DNA from: Chloroflexota bacterium
GTDB lineage: Bacteria; Chloroflexota; Dehalococcoidia; UBA3495
Direction: 5' to 3'
Length of the DNA: 26,660 bases
Assembly: GCA_022576105.1 (NCBI GenBank)
Contig: JACZRM010000002.1
Location: 1-26,660 of the forward strand
Below, piece by piece: positions 14,870 through 22,733 of the stretch. A program made the translations under genes and the position numbers. The notes beneath the pieces were generated by a model, which ran no database searches, was not told the DNA's origin, and saw nothing but the letters and a program-made list of their open reading frames with translations. Each line of letters begins with the position of its first letter. Positions within the stretch are counted from its first letter, which is position 1.

Positions 14870-15766
14870 ATGCCTATCGAAAAATCTGCTGCTGAGCTGG
14901 ACCAGATCGTTGCTTCCAATGCAGAAATAAAGGAGTTGGCCGACGGTTTTGGCGGCGACATGGGTCCTGCTGAGGGGCCGCTGTGGTGGAAGGAACACGG
15001 CTACTTGCTGTTTAGTGACATCCACAACAACCGGCGTATGAAGTGGGACCCCAACGGCGGGCTGTCGGTGTTTAGGGAACCAACTGACCGGGCCAATGGC
15101 CTGACCCGCGATATGCAGGGTCGTCTACTGGCTTGCGAACACCAGACCCGGCGGGTTACCCGGTTGGAGCCCGATGGCAGCATCACGGTGGTGGCCAACA
15201 GTTACAAGGGGCTGCGTTTAAACCGTCCCAACGACGTGGTGGTGAAGTCGGACGGGAATATCTACTTCACTGACCCGGGATTTCCCACCCCTGGGTTGGA
15301 CCTGGACTACAACGGTGTTTTTCAGGTGACGCCGGACCTGGGAACCATCACCCTGGTGTCGTGGGACTTTTCTCGGCCTAACGGCCTGGCCTTTTCACCT
15401 GATGAGAGTGTGCTCTACATCAATGACACCCGCCGAAGGCACATTCGGGCCTTCGACCTGGAACCCAACGGCATGCCGCTGATTGCCACCGACCGGGTGT
15501 TCTGCGACTTGAACGGTGAGCGTCCCGGCAATCCTGATGGGATGAAGGTAGACACTCAGGGCAACGTCTACTGCGGCGGGTCTGGCGGCATCTGGGTAAT
15601 GGACCCCAGCGGCAAGCACCTGGGGACCATTGTTCACGGCGCTCCGGGTACTACCAACATGGCTTGGGGAGGCGACGACTGGAAGACTCTGTACTTCACC
15701 ACCCGCCACACCCTGGGCAGCGTCCAGATGAATATACCAGGAATACCGGTGCCGGCCCGCCCGTAG
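14870..15766 (+). CDS. SMP-30/gluconolactonase-family hydrolase (copy 2)
   Basis: A 298-residue paralogue of the preceding gene with the same metal-binding plan (AEGPLWW E35, NRPNDVVV, RPNGLAF, NPDGMKVD) and the same blade motifs. The two proteins share long identical blocks such as RRVTR, SITVVAN, DESVLYINDTRR and IPGIPVPA. It differs in the lid-like region after YFTDP (GFPTPGLDLDYNG). It should be a cytosolic lactonase or esterase; the substrate cannot be read from sequence. ATG at 14870 follows GGAGGAGG. A cupin gene lies 208 bases downstream on the same strand and could belong to the same catabolic unit. Confidence 0.93.
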   Translation: MPIEKSAAELDQIVASNAEIKELADGFGGDMGPAEGPLWWKEHGYLLFSDIHNNRRMKWDPNGGLSVFREPTDRANGLTRDMQGRLLACEHQTRRVTRLEPDGSITVVANSYKGLRLNRPNDVVVKSDGNIYFTDPGFPTPGLDLDYNGVFQVTPDLGTITLVSWDFSRPNGLAFSPDESVLYINDTRRRHIRAFDLEPNGMPLIATDRVFCDLNGERPGNPDGMKVDTQGNVYCGGSGGIWVMDPSGKHLGTIVHGAPGTTNMAWGGDDWKTLYFTTRHTLGSVQMNIPGIPVPARP

Positions 15767-15974
15767 CAATTTGCCAATTTCGCCGAACACCGAGTACACT
15801 CTGGGGCGTCGGTATTCAGCCGGACGACTAACCCTATTTGCACCGCCGAGTGCACGGGGTGCGCGATGAAAGTTCTTTTAAGAGATGCCCCAGCGCACAC
15901 TGCGCACTCTGCGGTTTTGAATTCGATTCCAAGCAAATTACCAGGTGGAAAGTATTAGGCAAGAGGAGGCAGAC

Positions 15975-16337
15975 ATGAAAAGACTGAGACTTTCAGAAAT
16001 AGACAACGTGCCAGTGGCAACTGCCACTCCCATCGAAGGCTGGACCGGCGGCGAGGTGAGCCGGACCCGACAACCGCTGCTGCCGGAGGGAGCCAGCAAG
16101 TTCTTCAACAGCAGTGTGGTCAACTTTGGGAAGGGGGCGACTACCGGCTGGCATAAACATGAAACCGATCAAATTCTGGTGATTACCTCCGGCAATGGCC
16201 TGGTCGCCAACGAGACCGAGCAGGTTGAAGTGGCGGTGGGTGATATAGTACAGATACTGGCCGGGGAGAACCACTGGCATGGCGCAACCAAAGACTCTTG
16301 TATGGGCCACATAACCATCACCGGTGTGGTTAGCTGA
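15975..16337 (+). CDS. Single-domain cupin protein
   Basis: A small 120-residue protein with the two cupin motifs: GWHKHETDQILVI (H60, H62, with Q66 where Glu is usual) and GDIVQILAGENHWHGA (H100, H102). This gives a metal site typical of small sugar-, acid- or ring-modifying cupins, or of sensor domains. No signal peptide. ATG at 15975 was chosen because AGGAGG at 15964-15969 lies five bases upstream; an in-frame GTG at 15945 has no such site. Its position after two SMP-30 lactonases suggests a role in carbohydrate or small-acid metabolism, an inference from context only. Confidence 0.88.
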   Translation: MKRLRLSEIDNVPVATATPIEGWTGGEVSRTRQPLLPEGASKFFNSSVVNFGKGATTGWHKHETDQILVITSGNGLVANETEQVEVAVGDIVQILAGENHWHGATKDSCMGHITITGVVS

Positions 16338-16451
16338 AGCTGGCGCTGGTAATTCAGGGGCCAGGCAGGAAACCCGCTGGCCCCGAGTTCCGGTTTCATC
16401 GAGGGTCCAAACAACGTGGGAGCTGTCGATCGATGGCAGCGGAGATTGTCC

Positions 16452-16472
16452 TCCCTCCCCTGGTGGGAGGGA
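16452..16472. repeat. Hairpin sharing its core with the palindrome at 20956-20990
   Basis: TCCCTCCC at 16452-16459 pairs with GGGAGGGA at 16465-16472 around CTGGT. There is no T-run on either side, so it is not a standard terminator. Confidence 0.55.
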
Positions 16473-16592
16473 AGTTGGAGGGATGGGGGCGCAGCGACCA
16501 TCAATACCCAGGGTAAATCGTGGTAGGCTGTAGCAGAGAACGGACGACCAGTGCCCCTAAAGGTTAAAATCGGGCAGACTGGAGGTGGGAAC

Positions 16593-17339
16593 ATGCGGCG
16601 TTTCAGGCTCTCCCACCGGACAGTCATCGGTCTGGTGTTGCTGGCTCTGGGCGTCATTTTTCTCCTCGACACCACCGGCGTCTGGGGTCGGAACATCAAC
16701 GTGGTCGGCACCTACTGGCCGGTCCTGCTCATTGCGTGGGGTTTGTGGGGCATCATCTCCAACAGATTTGCCCTGAAACTGTGGTCCTGCGTCTTGGTGG
16801 CGGTGGGGTCAGTCTTGTTGCTGTCCAACCTTGACCTGTGGGACTGGGGATTCGGTCAGCTATGGCCTTTGCTGCTGGTGATATTGGGCGTATTCATGCT
16901 CTTTGGGAACCGGTCGCGTCGCCGCCGGAGGCGACACCGAATCCGAAGAACCCGTCAGAAGGTGAACGCCGACAACTCTGGAACCCGTGGGTCCGACGAT
17001 ACCTCCGGCGGCTTTCGAGCCTCGTACATTTTTGGTGGCGGCAAGGAACGGGTGACCTCGCAAAACTTCCAGGGCGGCCAGGTCTCGGCCATCTTTGGCG
17101 GGGTGGAGTTGGACTTGAGGGACGCCGTTCTGGGTAGTGAAGCAGTAGTCATTGAGGCTACGGTGGTATGCGGTGGTATCGAATTGAGGGTGCCCAAAGA
17201 CTGGCGGGTGAACATTCAGACGACGACCATGTTCGGCGGCGCCGAAAACAACCGTTCCCAGCCCAGCGCCGCCGACGCCAAAGGTGAGTTGACCATTACC
17301 GGCACGGTGGTCTGCGGCGGCATTGAGGTCAGAGACTGA
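16593..17339 (+). CDS. LiaF-like membrane protein
   Basis: The 248-residue protein has four hydrophobic segments (about 8-27, 40-57, 61-81 and 89-106) in the pattern of the LiaI/LiaF membrane region (GLVLLALGVIFLLDTTGVW; YWPVLLIAWGLWGI; LWPLLLVILGVFMLFG). A very basic loop follows (RSRRRRRRHRIRR, about 107-119), then a cytosolic repetitive beta domain (about 140-248) with FGG and VCGGIE(L/V)R motifs typical of the LiaF C-terminal domain. LiaF-type proteins act in cell-envelope stress sensing in Firmicutes, usually next to a LiaRS pair, but no such pair is near here. ATG at 16593 is supported by GGAGGTG at 16581-16587; the in-frame GTG at 16551 is less likely. Confidence 0.85.
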   Translation: MRRFRLSHRTVIGLVLLALGVIFLLDTTGVWGRNINVVGTYWPVLLIAWGLWGIISNRFALKLWSCVLVAVGSVLLLSNLDLWDWGFGQLWPLLLVILGVFMLFGNRSRRRRRRHRIRRTRQKVNADNSGTRGSDDTSGGFRASYIFGGGKERVTSQNFQGGQVSAIFGGVELDLRDAVLGSEAVVIEATVVCGGIELRVPKDWRVNIQTTTMFGGAENNRSQPSAADAKGELTITGTVVCGGIEVRD

Positions 17340-17394
17340 TCGGCGTCCCGGTCTTTGGAGATTCACTTAAAGAAAGCGTATGAAGGAGTCAAGA

Positions 17395-17757
17395 ATGGAC
17401 CTGGTGGAGGAACAGCTCAGAAACAGCAAGACCATTGCGGTGGTTGGTCTCTCCGATAATCCGGAAAGGGCCAGCTACGGTGTGGCCAAGTATCTGCAGG
17501 CTCAGGGCTACCGGATAATTCCGGTGAACCCAATGATTGAGGAAGTCTTGGGAGAAAAAAGCTACCCGGACCTGATGGCAGTGCCAGATCACATCGACAT
17601 GGTGGACATCTTCCGCCGCTCGGAACTGGTTGCGCCGGTGGTGGAAGAGGCGATTACAATAGGCGCCAAATACATCTGGATGCAAGACGGGGTCATCGAT
17701 CAGGAGTCAGCCGACAAGGCCGAGGAGGCGGGGATTCCGGTGGTGATGGACGATTGA
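17395..17757 (+). CDS. CoA-binding domain protein (YccU-like)
   Basis: A single Rossmann-type CoA-binding domain of 120 residues: TIAVVGLSDNPERASYGVAK (about 13-32), YRIIPVNP, LGEKSYPDL, IDMVDIFRRSELV, and KYIWMQDGVIDQESADKAEEAG. This matches the small stand-alone CoA-binding family related to the N-terminal part of succinyl-CoA synthetase alpha. It lacks a catalytic domain and probably senses or carries CoA or an acyl-CoA. ATG at 17395 was preferred over ATG at 17380 because AAGGAG at 17383-17388 lies between them with a six-base spacing. It follows the LiaF-like gene by about 55 bases and may be cotranscribed. Confidence 0.9.
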   Translation: MDLVEEQLRNSKTIAVVGLSDNPERASYGVAKYLQAQGYRIIPVNPMIEEVLGEKSYPDLMAVPDHIDMVDIFRRSELVAPVVEEAITIGAKYIWMQDGVIDQESADKAEEAGIPVVMDD

Positions 17758-17860
17758 ACCCTCCGAGTACACCGTCGCCGGTTCGGCGGCAACTAGGGAA
17801 CTTGGTTAGAGAACTGAAGGAATGTTAGTACATCTGTGGCATAAACTACTCTAGCCTTGG

Positions 17861-17919
17861 CCGCTCGTCCTGAGCTTGTCGAAGGATAACGGCCATCAGC
17901 CCGCTCATGGTTCGACGGG
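17861..17919. repeat. Dispersed repeat, 'CTTGTCGAAGG' family
   Basis: CGTCCTGAGCTTGTCGAAGG and, after a spacer, CTCATGGTTCGAC. The same elements recur, diverged, at 7461-7523 and 19711-19776. It sits in the 519-base gap (17758-18276) that also contains the promoter at 18024. Confidence 0.65.
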
Positions 17920-18023
17920 TCCGACGATGTCGCGACTCTCGATGAAATCGGAGCTCACCAGGAACGGACTTTGGTGCTGGTTAAAAAGGAACTAAAAGCT
18001 CTCCCTACTTTGGGAAAAATCTC

Positions 18024-18052
18024 TTGACAACGGCAGCCCTCGTGATTACTAT
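18024..18052 (+). promoter_or_regulatory. Sigma70-type promoter of the DUF1800-DUF1501-NHL genes
   Basis: A perfect TTGACA at 18024-18029, a 17-bp spacer, and TACTAT at 18047-18052 (four of six consensus positions). Transcription would begin near 18059, leaving a leader of about 215 bases before the ATG at 18277. Confidence 0.65.
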
Positions 18053-18055
18053 TGC

Positions 18056-18078
18056 CATAATGATTCTTATGTAGAATC
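18056..18078. promoter_or_regulatory. Overlapping inverted repeats at the transcription start (operator candidate)
   Basis: CATAA (18056-18060) and TTATG (18067-18071) flank six bases, and GATTCT (18062-18067) and AGAATC (18073-18078) flank TATGT. Both overlap the predicted transcription start. The left part, CATAATGATTCTTATG, loosely resembles Fur-family boxes, and a Fur-family regulator is encoded 4 kb downstream. Confidence 0.5.
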
Positions 18079-18276
18079 GACTTGCGAAAAACGGATCGCG
18101 GTGGGCCGGTCACGTTGGCCATCGCTGTATATCCTACGATAAGCGCCCATTGGGTCTATCTGGAAGCCCTCGTATTTCTGGTGGGCGTGCCCCAGCTTTC
18201 ATCAGCACGATAACCAGGCTTCAACCTCAATAACACCGGCACAATTTTACCGAGACCTGCAGGAAGGAGGAACGGA

Positions 18277-19680
18277 ATGGCAGAACCAGACATCGCTTTA
18301 ATGGCCCATCTAATGCGCCGCGCCGGGTTCGGAGCGTCCTACGAGGAACTTGAGCGACGGGCGGCCCAGGGATATGAGGCTACCGTTGAAGAGCTCCTCA
18401 ATCCGGAAAGCCAGCCCGACCTGGAAATGGATATACTGGAGCGCCGCTTCATCGAGTGGAAGGAGATGAACGCCCTGGAAGTGAACCAGGCCTACTGGAC
18501 CTACCGGATGATCAACACTGAGCGGCCGCTTCAAGAGAAGGTGGCCCTTTTCTGGCACGGAATCCTGTGCACCGGCAACTCCAAATGTGAGCATGGCCGG
18601 CAGATACAGTTGCAGTTGAACCTGTTCCGCGACCAGGGCATGGGCAGTTTCTCCCAACTGTTGAAAGGCCTATCCCGAGACCCGGCAATGGTCTTTTACC
18701 TGGACAACTGCATGAGCCACAAGGGGGCCATCAACGAGAACTGGGGCCGTGAATTGCTGGAGTTGTTCGCGATGGGTGTGGGCATGGACGACCAGGCCAA
18801 CTACAGCGAGGACGACGTCAAAGAGGCGGCCCGGGCCTTCACCGGCTGGACCATTACCAACGCCATACCTCGCTATCCCTACGGCCGCTATGAGTCCAAC
18901 TTCATCTACAACCGTTACGACCATGACGACGATGAAAAGACTTTTCTGGGTGAGACCGGCAACTTGAACGGTGAAGACATCATCGATATCATCACCAAGC
19001 AGCCTTCCGCGGCGCGCTTCGTGGCCCGGCACCTTTATAACTTCTTCGTCGCCGACGAAGCAGAGATACCGGCCTGGCAGCGCACCCCGCCCAAGGACCC
19101 TGAAGCAATCAAGATGCTGGAGGATGAGTACTTCCGCTCCGGATATGACGTTCGCTCAATGTTGCGGTTACTCTTCAACTCCGATTTCTTCAAGAACGCC
19201 CGATTTGAGAAGATCAAGAGTCCCACCGAGGTGGTGATTGGGACAATTCGGCTGGTGAAGGACTTCACCTCTCCCAAACTTGGATTGCATCCCCTGGCCA
19301 ATAACATCCGTTACATGGGCCAGGATTTGATGAATCCGCCCACGGTTGAGGGATGGCACACCGGCAAGGAATGGATCGACAGCGGCACCTTGGTCGAGCG
19401 TATCAACTTTGCCGCCGACCAGGTGGGCAACACTAAATTGCCCGGCGTGCGGGACATCGTCAACCGCCTGGGTTCCGAGAATATCAGCAACCCCGAAGCA
19501 TTGGTTGACCGATGCCTGGACATGGTGGGCGGTTATCAGTTGGCGCCGGAAACCCGCCAACAGTTGGTTGAGCATGCCCAAAAGGGCGGCGCAGTCAATC
19601 CCGGTACCGAAGAATACTCCAACCGGGTGGGCGAAATCCTGCAACTGATCGTCGCCACCCAGGAGTATCAGTTCTCCTAA
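18277..19680 (+). CDS. DUF1800 family protein
   Basis: A 467-residue protein with the hallmarks of DUF1800: HLMRRAGFGASYEELE at the N-terminus, KVALFWHGILCTGNSK (about 85-100), ENWGRELLELFAMGVG, YSEDDVKEAARAFTGWT, DDEKTFLGETGNLNGEDIID, SAARFVARHLYNFFVADE, PTEVVIGTIRLV and PPTVEGWHTGKEW. The family has no settled biochemical role; it is usually encoded with a DUF1501 protein, as here, and is thought to act at or outside the envelope. Many members begin with a Tat or Sec signal, but this protein has none and starts directly in the domain. ATG at 18277 follows AGGAAGGAGG. It opens a three-gene set with DUF1501 and an NHL protein. Confidence 0.93.
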   Translation: MAEPDIALMAHLMRRAGFGASYEELERRAAQGYEATVEELLNPESQPDLEMDILERRFIEWKEMNALEVNQAYWTYRMINTERPLQEKVALFWHGILCTGNSKCEHGRQIQLQLNLFRDQGMGSFSQLLKGLSRDPAMVFYLDNCMSHKGAINENWGRELLELFAMGVGMDDQANYSEDDVKEAARAFTGWTITNAIPRYPYGRYESNFIYNRYDHDDDEKTFLGETGNLNGEDIIDIITKQPSAARFVARHLYNFFVADEAEIPAWQRTPPKDPEAIKMLEDEYFRSGYDVRSMLRLLFNSDFFKNARFEKIKSPTEVVIGTIRLVKDFTSPKLGLHPLANNIRYMGQDLMNPPTVEGWHTGKEWIDSGTLVERINFAADQVGNTKLPGVRDIVNRLGSENISNPEALVDRCLDMVGGYQLAPETRQQLVEHAQKGGAVNPGTEEYSNRVGEILQLIVATQEYQFS

Positions 19681-19710
19681 CGCTGCGCCGTTGAGAGTGC
19701 CCCTACTGTT

Positions 19711-19776
19711 GGTCCTGAGACAGGCCTGTCGAACCATGAGCGACGACGGCCGTCCTGAGACAAGTCCAGGATGAAC
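19711..19776. repeat. Dispersed repeats in the DUF1800-DUF1501 gap
   Basis: GGTCCTGAGACAGGCCTGTCGAACCATGAGCG is followed by a second diverged unit, CGTCCTGAGACAAGTCCAGG. Both belong to the TCCTGAG...GTCGAA family seen at 17861-17919. They fill most of the 133-base space between the two genes. Confidence 0.6.
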
Positions 19777-19813
19777 GGTAGCAATTATTCAAGAGAGGAC
19801 AGGAGAAGAGGAA

Positions 19814-20953
19814 ATGACTTCTACCAAGAAAGACCCGGTCCTGGTAGTGTTGCAGTTGTCCGGGGGTAACGATGTGCTGAACACCGTGGTGCCCCACGGC
19901 AACCCTTTGTACTATGACCACCGGCCTACGGTACGGACCCCGCAAGACCAGGTGCTGAAGATCGACGATAACGTTGGCTTCAACCCCAATATGGCCCCCC
20001 TCAAGAGGCTGTACGATGATGGCAAGGTGGCGGTGATTCAGGGTGTGGGCTACCCCAACCCCAACCGCTCCCACTTCCGGTCCATGGATATCTGGCACAC
20101 CTGCGAGCCCGATACTCAGGGAACCGAGGGCTGGCTGGGGCGGACCATCCGCGATATTGACCCGCACAAAGAAAACGTGCTGACCGGCGTCAACTTTGGC
20201 CGCGGTCTGCCCCGGGCGCTGGCTGCTCCGGGCGTGCCGGTGGCATCGGTGGGAAACCTGGCCACCTACGGAGTGCTGACCGGCATTGAGGGCGAGGACC
20301 AGAGGGCCGACGCCCTGGAAGTTTTCTCCCGTATTTACTCTCCGACCCTTGGCCGCGGCATGGTGGTGGACTACCTTTCTCAGACCGGGATGGATGCGCT
20401 CAAGGGCGCTGACATTTTGAGCACCGCTCCGGAGAAATACTCGTCCACAGTTGAGTATGGCGGCAATGTGGTGGCCCAATATATGAAAAACATCGCCCAA
20501 GTACACCTGGCGGAGTTCGGGACCAGGGTGCTTTACACCACGGCTCCCTACAACAGTTTCGATACCCACGCCGGGCAGCTGATGGCCCACGCCGCGTTGT
20601 GGAGCGACACCTCCAACGCCATCGCCGATTTCTACGACGACATCAAGCAGAACAACGCCAGCGACAACGTGCTGCTGCTGGTATTCACCGAGTTTGGCCG
20701 CCGGGTCAACGACAACGGCTCGGGGACCGACCACGGTTCCGGCGGGGCTGCTTTCGTGATTGGTGACCACATTAAGGGTGGGCTATACGGTGAGTATCCG
20801 TCCTTGGAGGATGGCAAGCTGCTGGAAGGCGACCTGCATTTCAATAACGACTTCCGCAGCACGTACACCACCATTCTGGAAGACTGGATGGGCCTGGACG
20901 CCAAGCCTATCGTCAATGGCAGCTTCGAGAAGTTCGACTTCATCTCGGGCTAG
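19814..20953 (+). CDS. DUF1501 family protein
   Basis: A 379-residue protein of the DUF1501 family, distantly related to the alkaline phosphatase/sulfatase fold. Motifs: LVVLQLSGGNDVLNTVVP near the N-terminus (likely metal or phosphate site), DGKVAVIQGVGYPNPNRSHF, SMDIWHT, APYNSFDTHAGQ (about 245-256), LLLVFTEFGRRVNDNGSGTD and HGSGGAAFVIG. The conserved His and Asp of the last two look like metal ligands. Most relatives are exported by Tat; here there is no twin-arginine leader and the protein begins within the conserved domain, so export must be absent or indirect. ATG at 19814 is preceded by AGGAGAAGAGGAA. It is the usual partner of the DUF1800 gene just upstream. Confidence 0.93.
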   Translation: MTSTKKDPVLVVLQLSGGNDVLNTVVPHGNPLYYDHRPTVRTPQDQVLKIDDNVGFNPNMAPLKRLYDDGKVAVIQGVGYPNPNRSHFRSMDIWHTCEPDTQGTEGWLGRTIRDIDPHKENVLTGVNFGRGLPRALAAPGVPVASVGNLATYGVLTGIEGEDQRADALEVFSRIYSPTLGRGMVVDYLSQTGMDALKGADILSTAPEKYSSTVEYGGNVVAQYMKNIAQVHLAEFGTRVLYTTAPYNSFDTHAGQLMAHAALWSDTSNAIADFYDDIKQNNASDNVLLLVFTEFGRRVNDNGSGTDHGSGGAAFVIGDHIKGGLYGEYPSLEDGKLLEGDLHFNNDFRSTYTTILEDWMGLDAKPIVNGSFEKFDFISG

Positions 20954-20955
20954 TA

Positions 20956-20990
20956 TTGAACTGTCCCTCACCTGGTGAGGGACAGTTCAA
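20956..20990. repeat. 35-bp near-perfect palindrome between DUF1501 and NHL genes
   Basis: Seventeen bases (TTGAACTGTCCCTCACC at 20956-20972) are followed by one base and then their exact reverse complement (20974-20990). It begins three bases after the DUF1501 stop codon. There is no T-run on either strand, so it is more likely an mRNA-stability or processing hairpin, or a mobile short repeat, than a terminator. Confidence 0.85.
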
Positions 20991-21017
20991 AGAAACCCAC
21001 AAATCTGTGAGGTAATA

Positions 21018-22073
21018 ATGACTACTGAAACTCAGACGTTGAAGGTCACGTTGCAGTACGACAAGACCATTGGCCGGGCCGAATTCTCCGGCCCGGGTTT
21101 CCGCAATCCGGTGGCGATGGCTCGGGGCGAGGACGACACCATGTACGTGGTGAGCCGCTCCTATGACTACCGACCGGATGGCAAGAGAATCACCATCTGC
21201 ACCGTAGATGAAGACTATATCGGCGAGTTTGCCCGCGGCGTCACCACTACCGGTGAAGGCGAGGCTACTTCCATCGACGGCGCCATCATCTGGCCCACCG
21301 CCATCGCCTTGGACAGCGAGGGCAAGGTCTACGTGGCTGACGAAGCGCTGGACCGGATTTCGATTTTTACTAAAGACGGCGAGTTCATCACCAAGTGGGA
21401 ACGGCCCGGCAGCGCCGATGGCGAGTGGGACAAACCCTCAGGATTGGCCTTCGACCGGGACGACAATCTCTACCTGGTGGACAGTGGCAACCACCGGGTC
21501 CAGAAACTAACCAAAGACGGTGAGTTCATCAGCAAGTGGGGTCAGCAAGGCGCTGGCGATGGCGAGTTCAACATGCCTTGGGGCATCGGAATCGATAAAA
21601 ACGGCAACGTTTACATTGCCGACTGGCGGAATGACCGCATCCAGAAATTCACCGGCGACGGTGAGTTCCTGATGAAGTTTGGCAGCACCGGTTCTGGAGA
21701 AGGGGAGTTTGACCGCCCCACCGATGTGGCCGTGGACCAGGACGGAGACATCTACGTTGCCGACTGGAACAACGACCGGTTGCAGGTCTTTGACTCGGAG
21801 GGCAACTACCTGACCAGCACCACCGGTGAAGCCAGCCTGTCCAAGTGGGGCACCAATAAATTGGACGGCGGCAACCCGGAAATGTGGCACGAGCGCAGCA
21901 TCGCCCAGGGTCTGGACCGGGAAAAGCATTTCTGGGGCCCGGTGGCGGTGGAGGTCGATGACCAGGGCCGTATCTTTGTCGTCGAATCGGCCCGATCACG
22001 GATTCAGATATTCCACAAGCAGTACCCGGTGTTCTACGGCCCGGGAGAGCAAGGAGCCAGCGGCCGTCTGTAG
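21018..22073 (+). CDS. NHL-repeat beta-propeller protein
   Basis: A 351-residue protein made of NHL-type repeats. At least five blades are obvious, each with P(T/S/W)(A/G/D)(I/L/V)A-D-GK/NVYVAD...(D/H)R(I/V)Q-F followed by DGEF: about 25-75, 90-130, 138-177, 185-224 and 232-270, then a last one at about 300-335 (GPVAVEVDDQGRIFVVES... SRIQIF). Such propellers bind proteins, RNA or ligands rather than catalyse; in bacteria they often go with envelope or redox systems. There is no signal peptide. ATG at 21018 follows TGAGGTAATA. It is third in the DUF1800-DUF1501 set, just after the 35-bp palindrome. The acidic, repetitive blades are evenly spaced with no sign of truncation. Confidence 0.9.
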   Translation: MTTETQTLKVTLQYDKTIGRAEFSGPGFRNPVAMARGEDDTMYVVSRSYDYRPDGKRITICTVDEDYIGEFARGVTTTGEGEATSIDGAIIWPTAIALDSEGKVYVADEALDRISIFTKDGEFITKWERPGSADGEWDKPSGLAFDRDDNLYLVDSGNHRVQKLTKDGEFISKWGQQGAGDGEFNMPWGIGIDKNGNVYIADWRNDRIQKFTGDGEFLMKFGSTGSGEGEFDRPTDVAVDQDGDIYVADWNNDRLQVFDSEGNYLTSTTGEASLSKWGTNKLDGGNPEMWHERSIAQGLDREKHFWGPVAVEVDDQGRIFVVESARSRIQIFHKQYPVFYGPGEQGASGRL

Positions 22074-22231
22074 GCGGTAAATGGGGCCGCTAACATGCGT
22101 TAGCGCAGTTTGGGCGATTAGTTTAGGCCGCTTCCCATCGGACCGGGGAGCGGCCTACCGCTGTCACACATGAAGTTTATGGATAGTCGATTGTCGCCCA
22201 TCCTACCCCTAGAATCGTCTCAGCCCACTCA

Positions 22232-22240
22232 TGGTATAAT
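22232..22240 (+). promoter_or_regulatory. Extended -10 promoter of the Fur-family gene
   Basis: TGGTATAAT is a perfect extended -10 element (TGnTATAAT), which needs little or no -35. It lies about 60 bases before the GTG start at 22299 and makes the upstream in-frame ATG at 22170 an unlikely start. Confidence 0.6.
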
Positions 22241-22263
22241 AGCTATTCGTAGGTGCGGATACC

Positions 22264-22286
22264 TGCCAGATACATGCCAGATACAT
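22264..22286 (+). repeat. 11-nt direct duplication before the Fur ribosome binding site
   Basis: TGCCAGATACA occurs twice in tandem (22264-22274, 22275-22285), ending at the GGAGGA of the ribosome binding site. It lies in the leader of the regulator's mRNA. Confidence 0.7.
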
Positions 22287-22298
22287 GGAGGAAGCCTT

Positions 22299-22733
22299 GT
22301 GACCAGCCCAACTGAAGTGGTCAACCTGTTGAAACCCCTGGGTATTAGATTGACTCCCCAGCGGCTAGCCATTGCGGAAGTGGTTATCAATTCCGCCGAC
22401 CACCCCACCGTCCGTGAGATCTTCGATCGAGTTCAGGCGTTCTTCCCTTACGTTACCATCGCCACCGTTTATTCAACGCTGGCCACGCTGGAGCAGGCCG
22501 GCATCGTCCGTGAGCTCCCCTTTCAGCGGCAGTCCCGCTACGATGCCAATTTGTCCCCCCACGCCAACCTGGTCTGCATCGGCTGCGGCACCGTGGTGGA
22601 CTCTGAGGTAGGGCAGGAAACGGTGATTGAACTGGGCGAGATTATCTCCGCCGATGCCGACTTTGAGGTTTCTTCCCAACGGGTGGACTTTTACGGCTAT
22701 TGCTCCGGCTGTAACCAGGGACGGGACAACTAG
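22299..22733 (+). CDS. Fur-family metal-dependent transcriptional regulator
   Basis: A 144-residue protein from the GTG at 22299, chosen because GGAGGA lies six bases upstream and the promoter (22232-22240) is downstream of the alternative ATG at 22170. N-terminal winged helix: LGIRLTPQRLAIAEVV, HPTVREIFDRV and ATVYSTLATLEQAGIV. Dimerisation domain: SRYDANLSPHANLVCIGCG (79-97). Structural zinc: C93-x2-C96 and C135-x2-C138. Of the usual regulatory ligands, H35, D82 and H88 are present, but N90 occupies the place of the second His of the common HxH. Whether it senses iron, zinc, manganese or peroxide cannot be decided; D82 and H35 recall PerR-type proteins. Possible targets include the operator-like palindrome at 18056-18078. 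Confidence 0.9.
   Translation: MTSPTEVVNLLKPLGIRLTPQRLAIAEVVINSADHPTVREIFDRVQAFFPYVTIATVYSTLATLEQAGIVRELPFQRQSRYDANLSPHANLVCIGCGTVVDSEVGQETVIELGEIISADADFEVSSQRVDFYGYCSGCNQGRDN

Noticed and set aside
19703..20770. Minus-strand open frame of 355 codons
   Set aside because: Antisense to the DUF1501 gene and rich in His/Val/Gly typical of mirrored GC-rich codons; no motif.
22170..22298. N-terminal extension of the Fur-family protein from ATG 22170
   Set aside because: The extended -10 promoter at 22232-22240 lies inside it, the family begins near LGIRLTPQR, and GTG 22299 has a good ribosome binding site.
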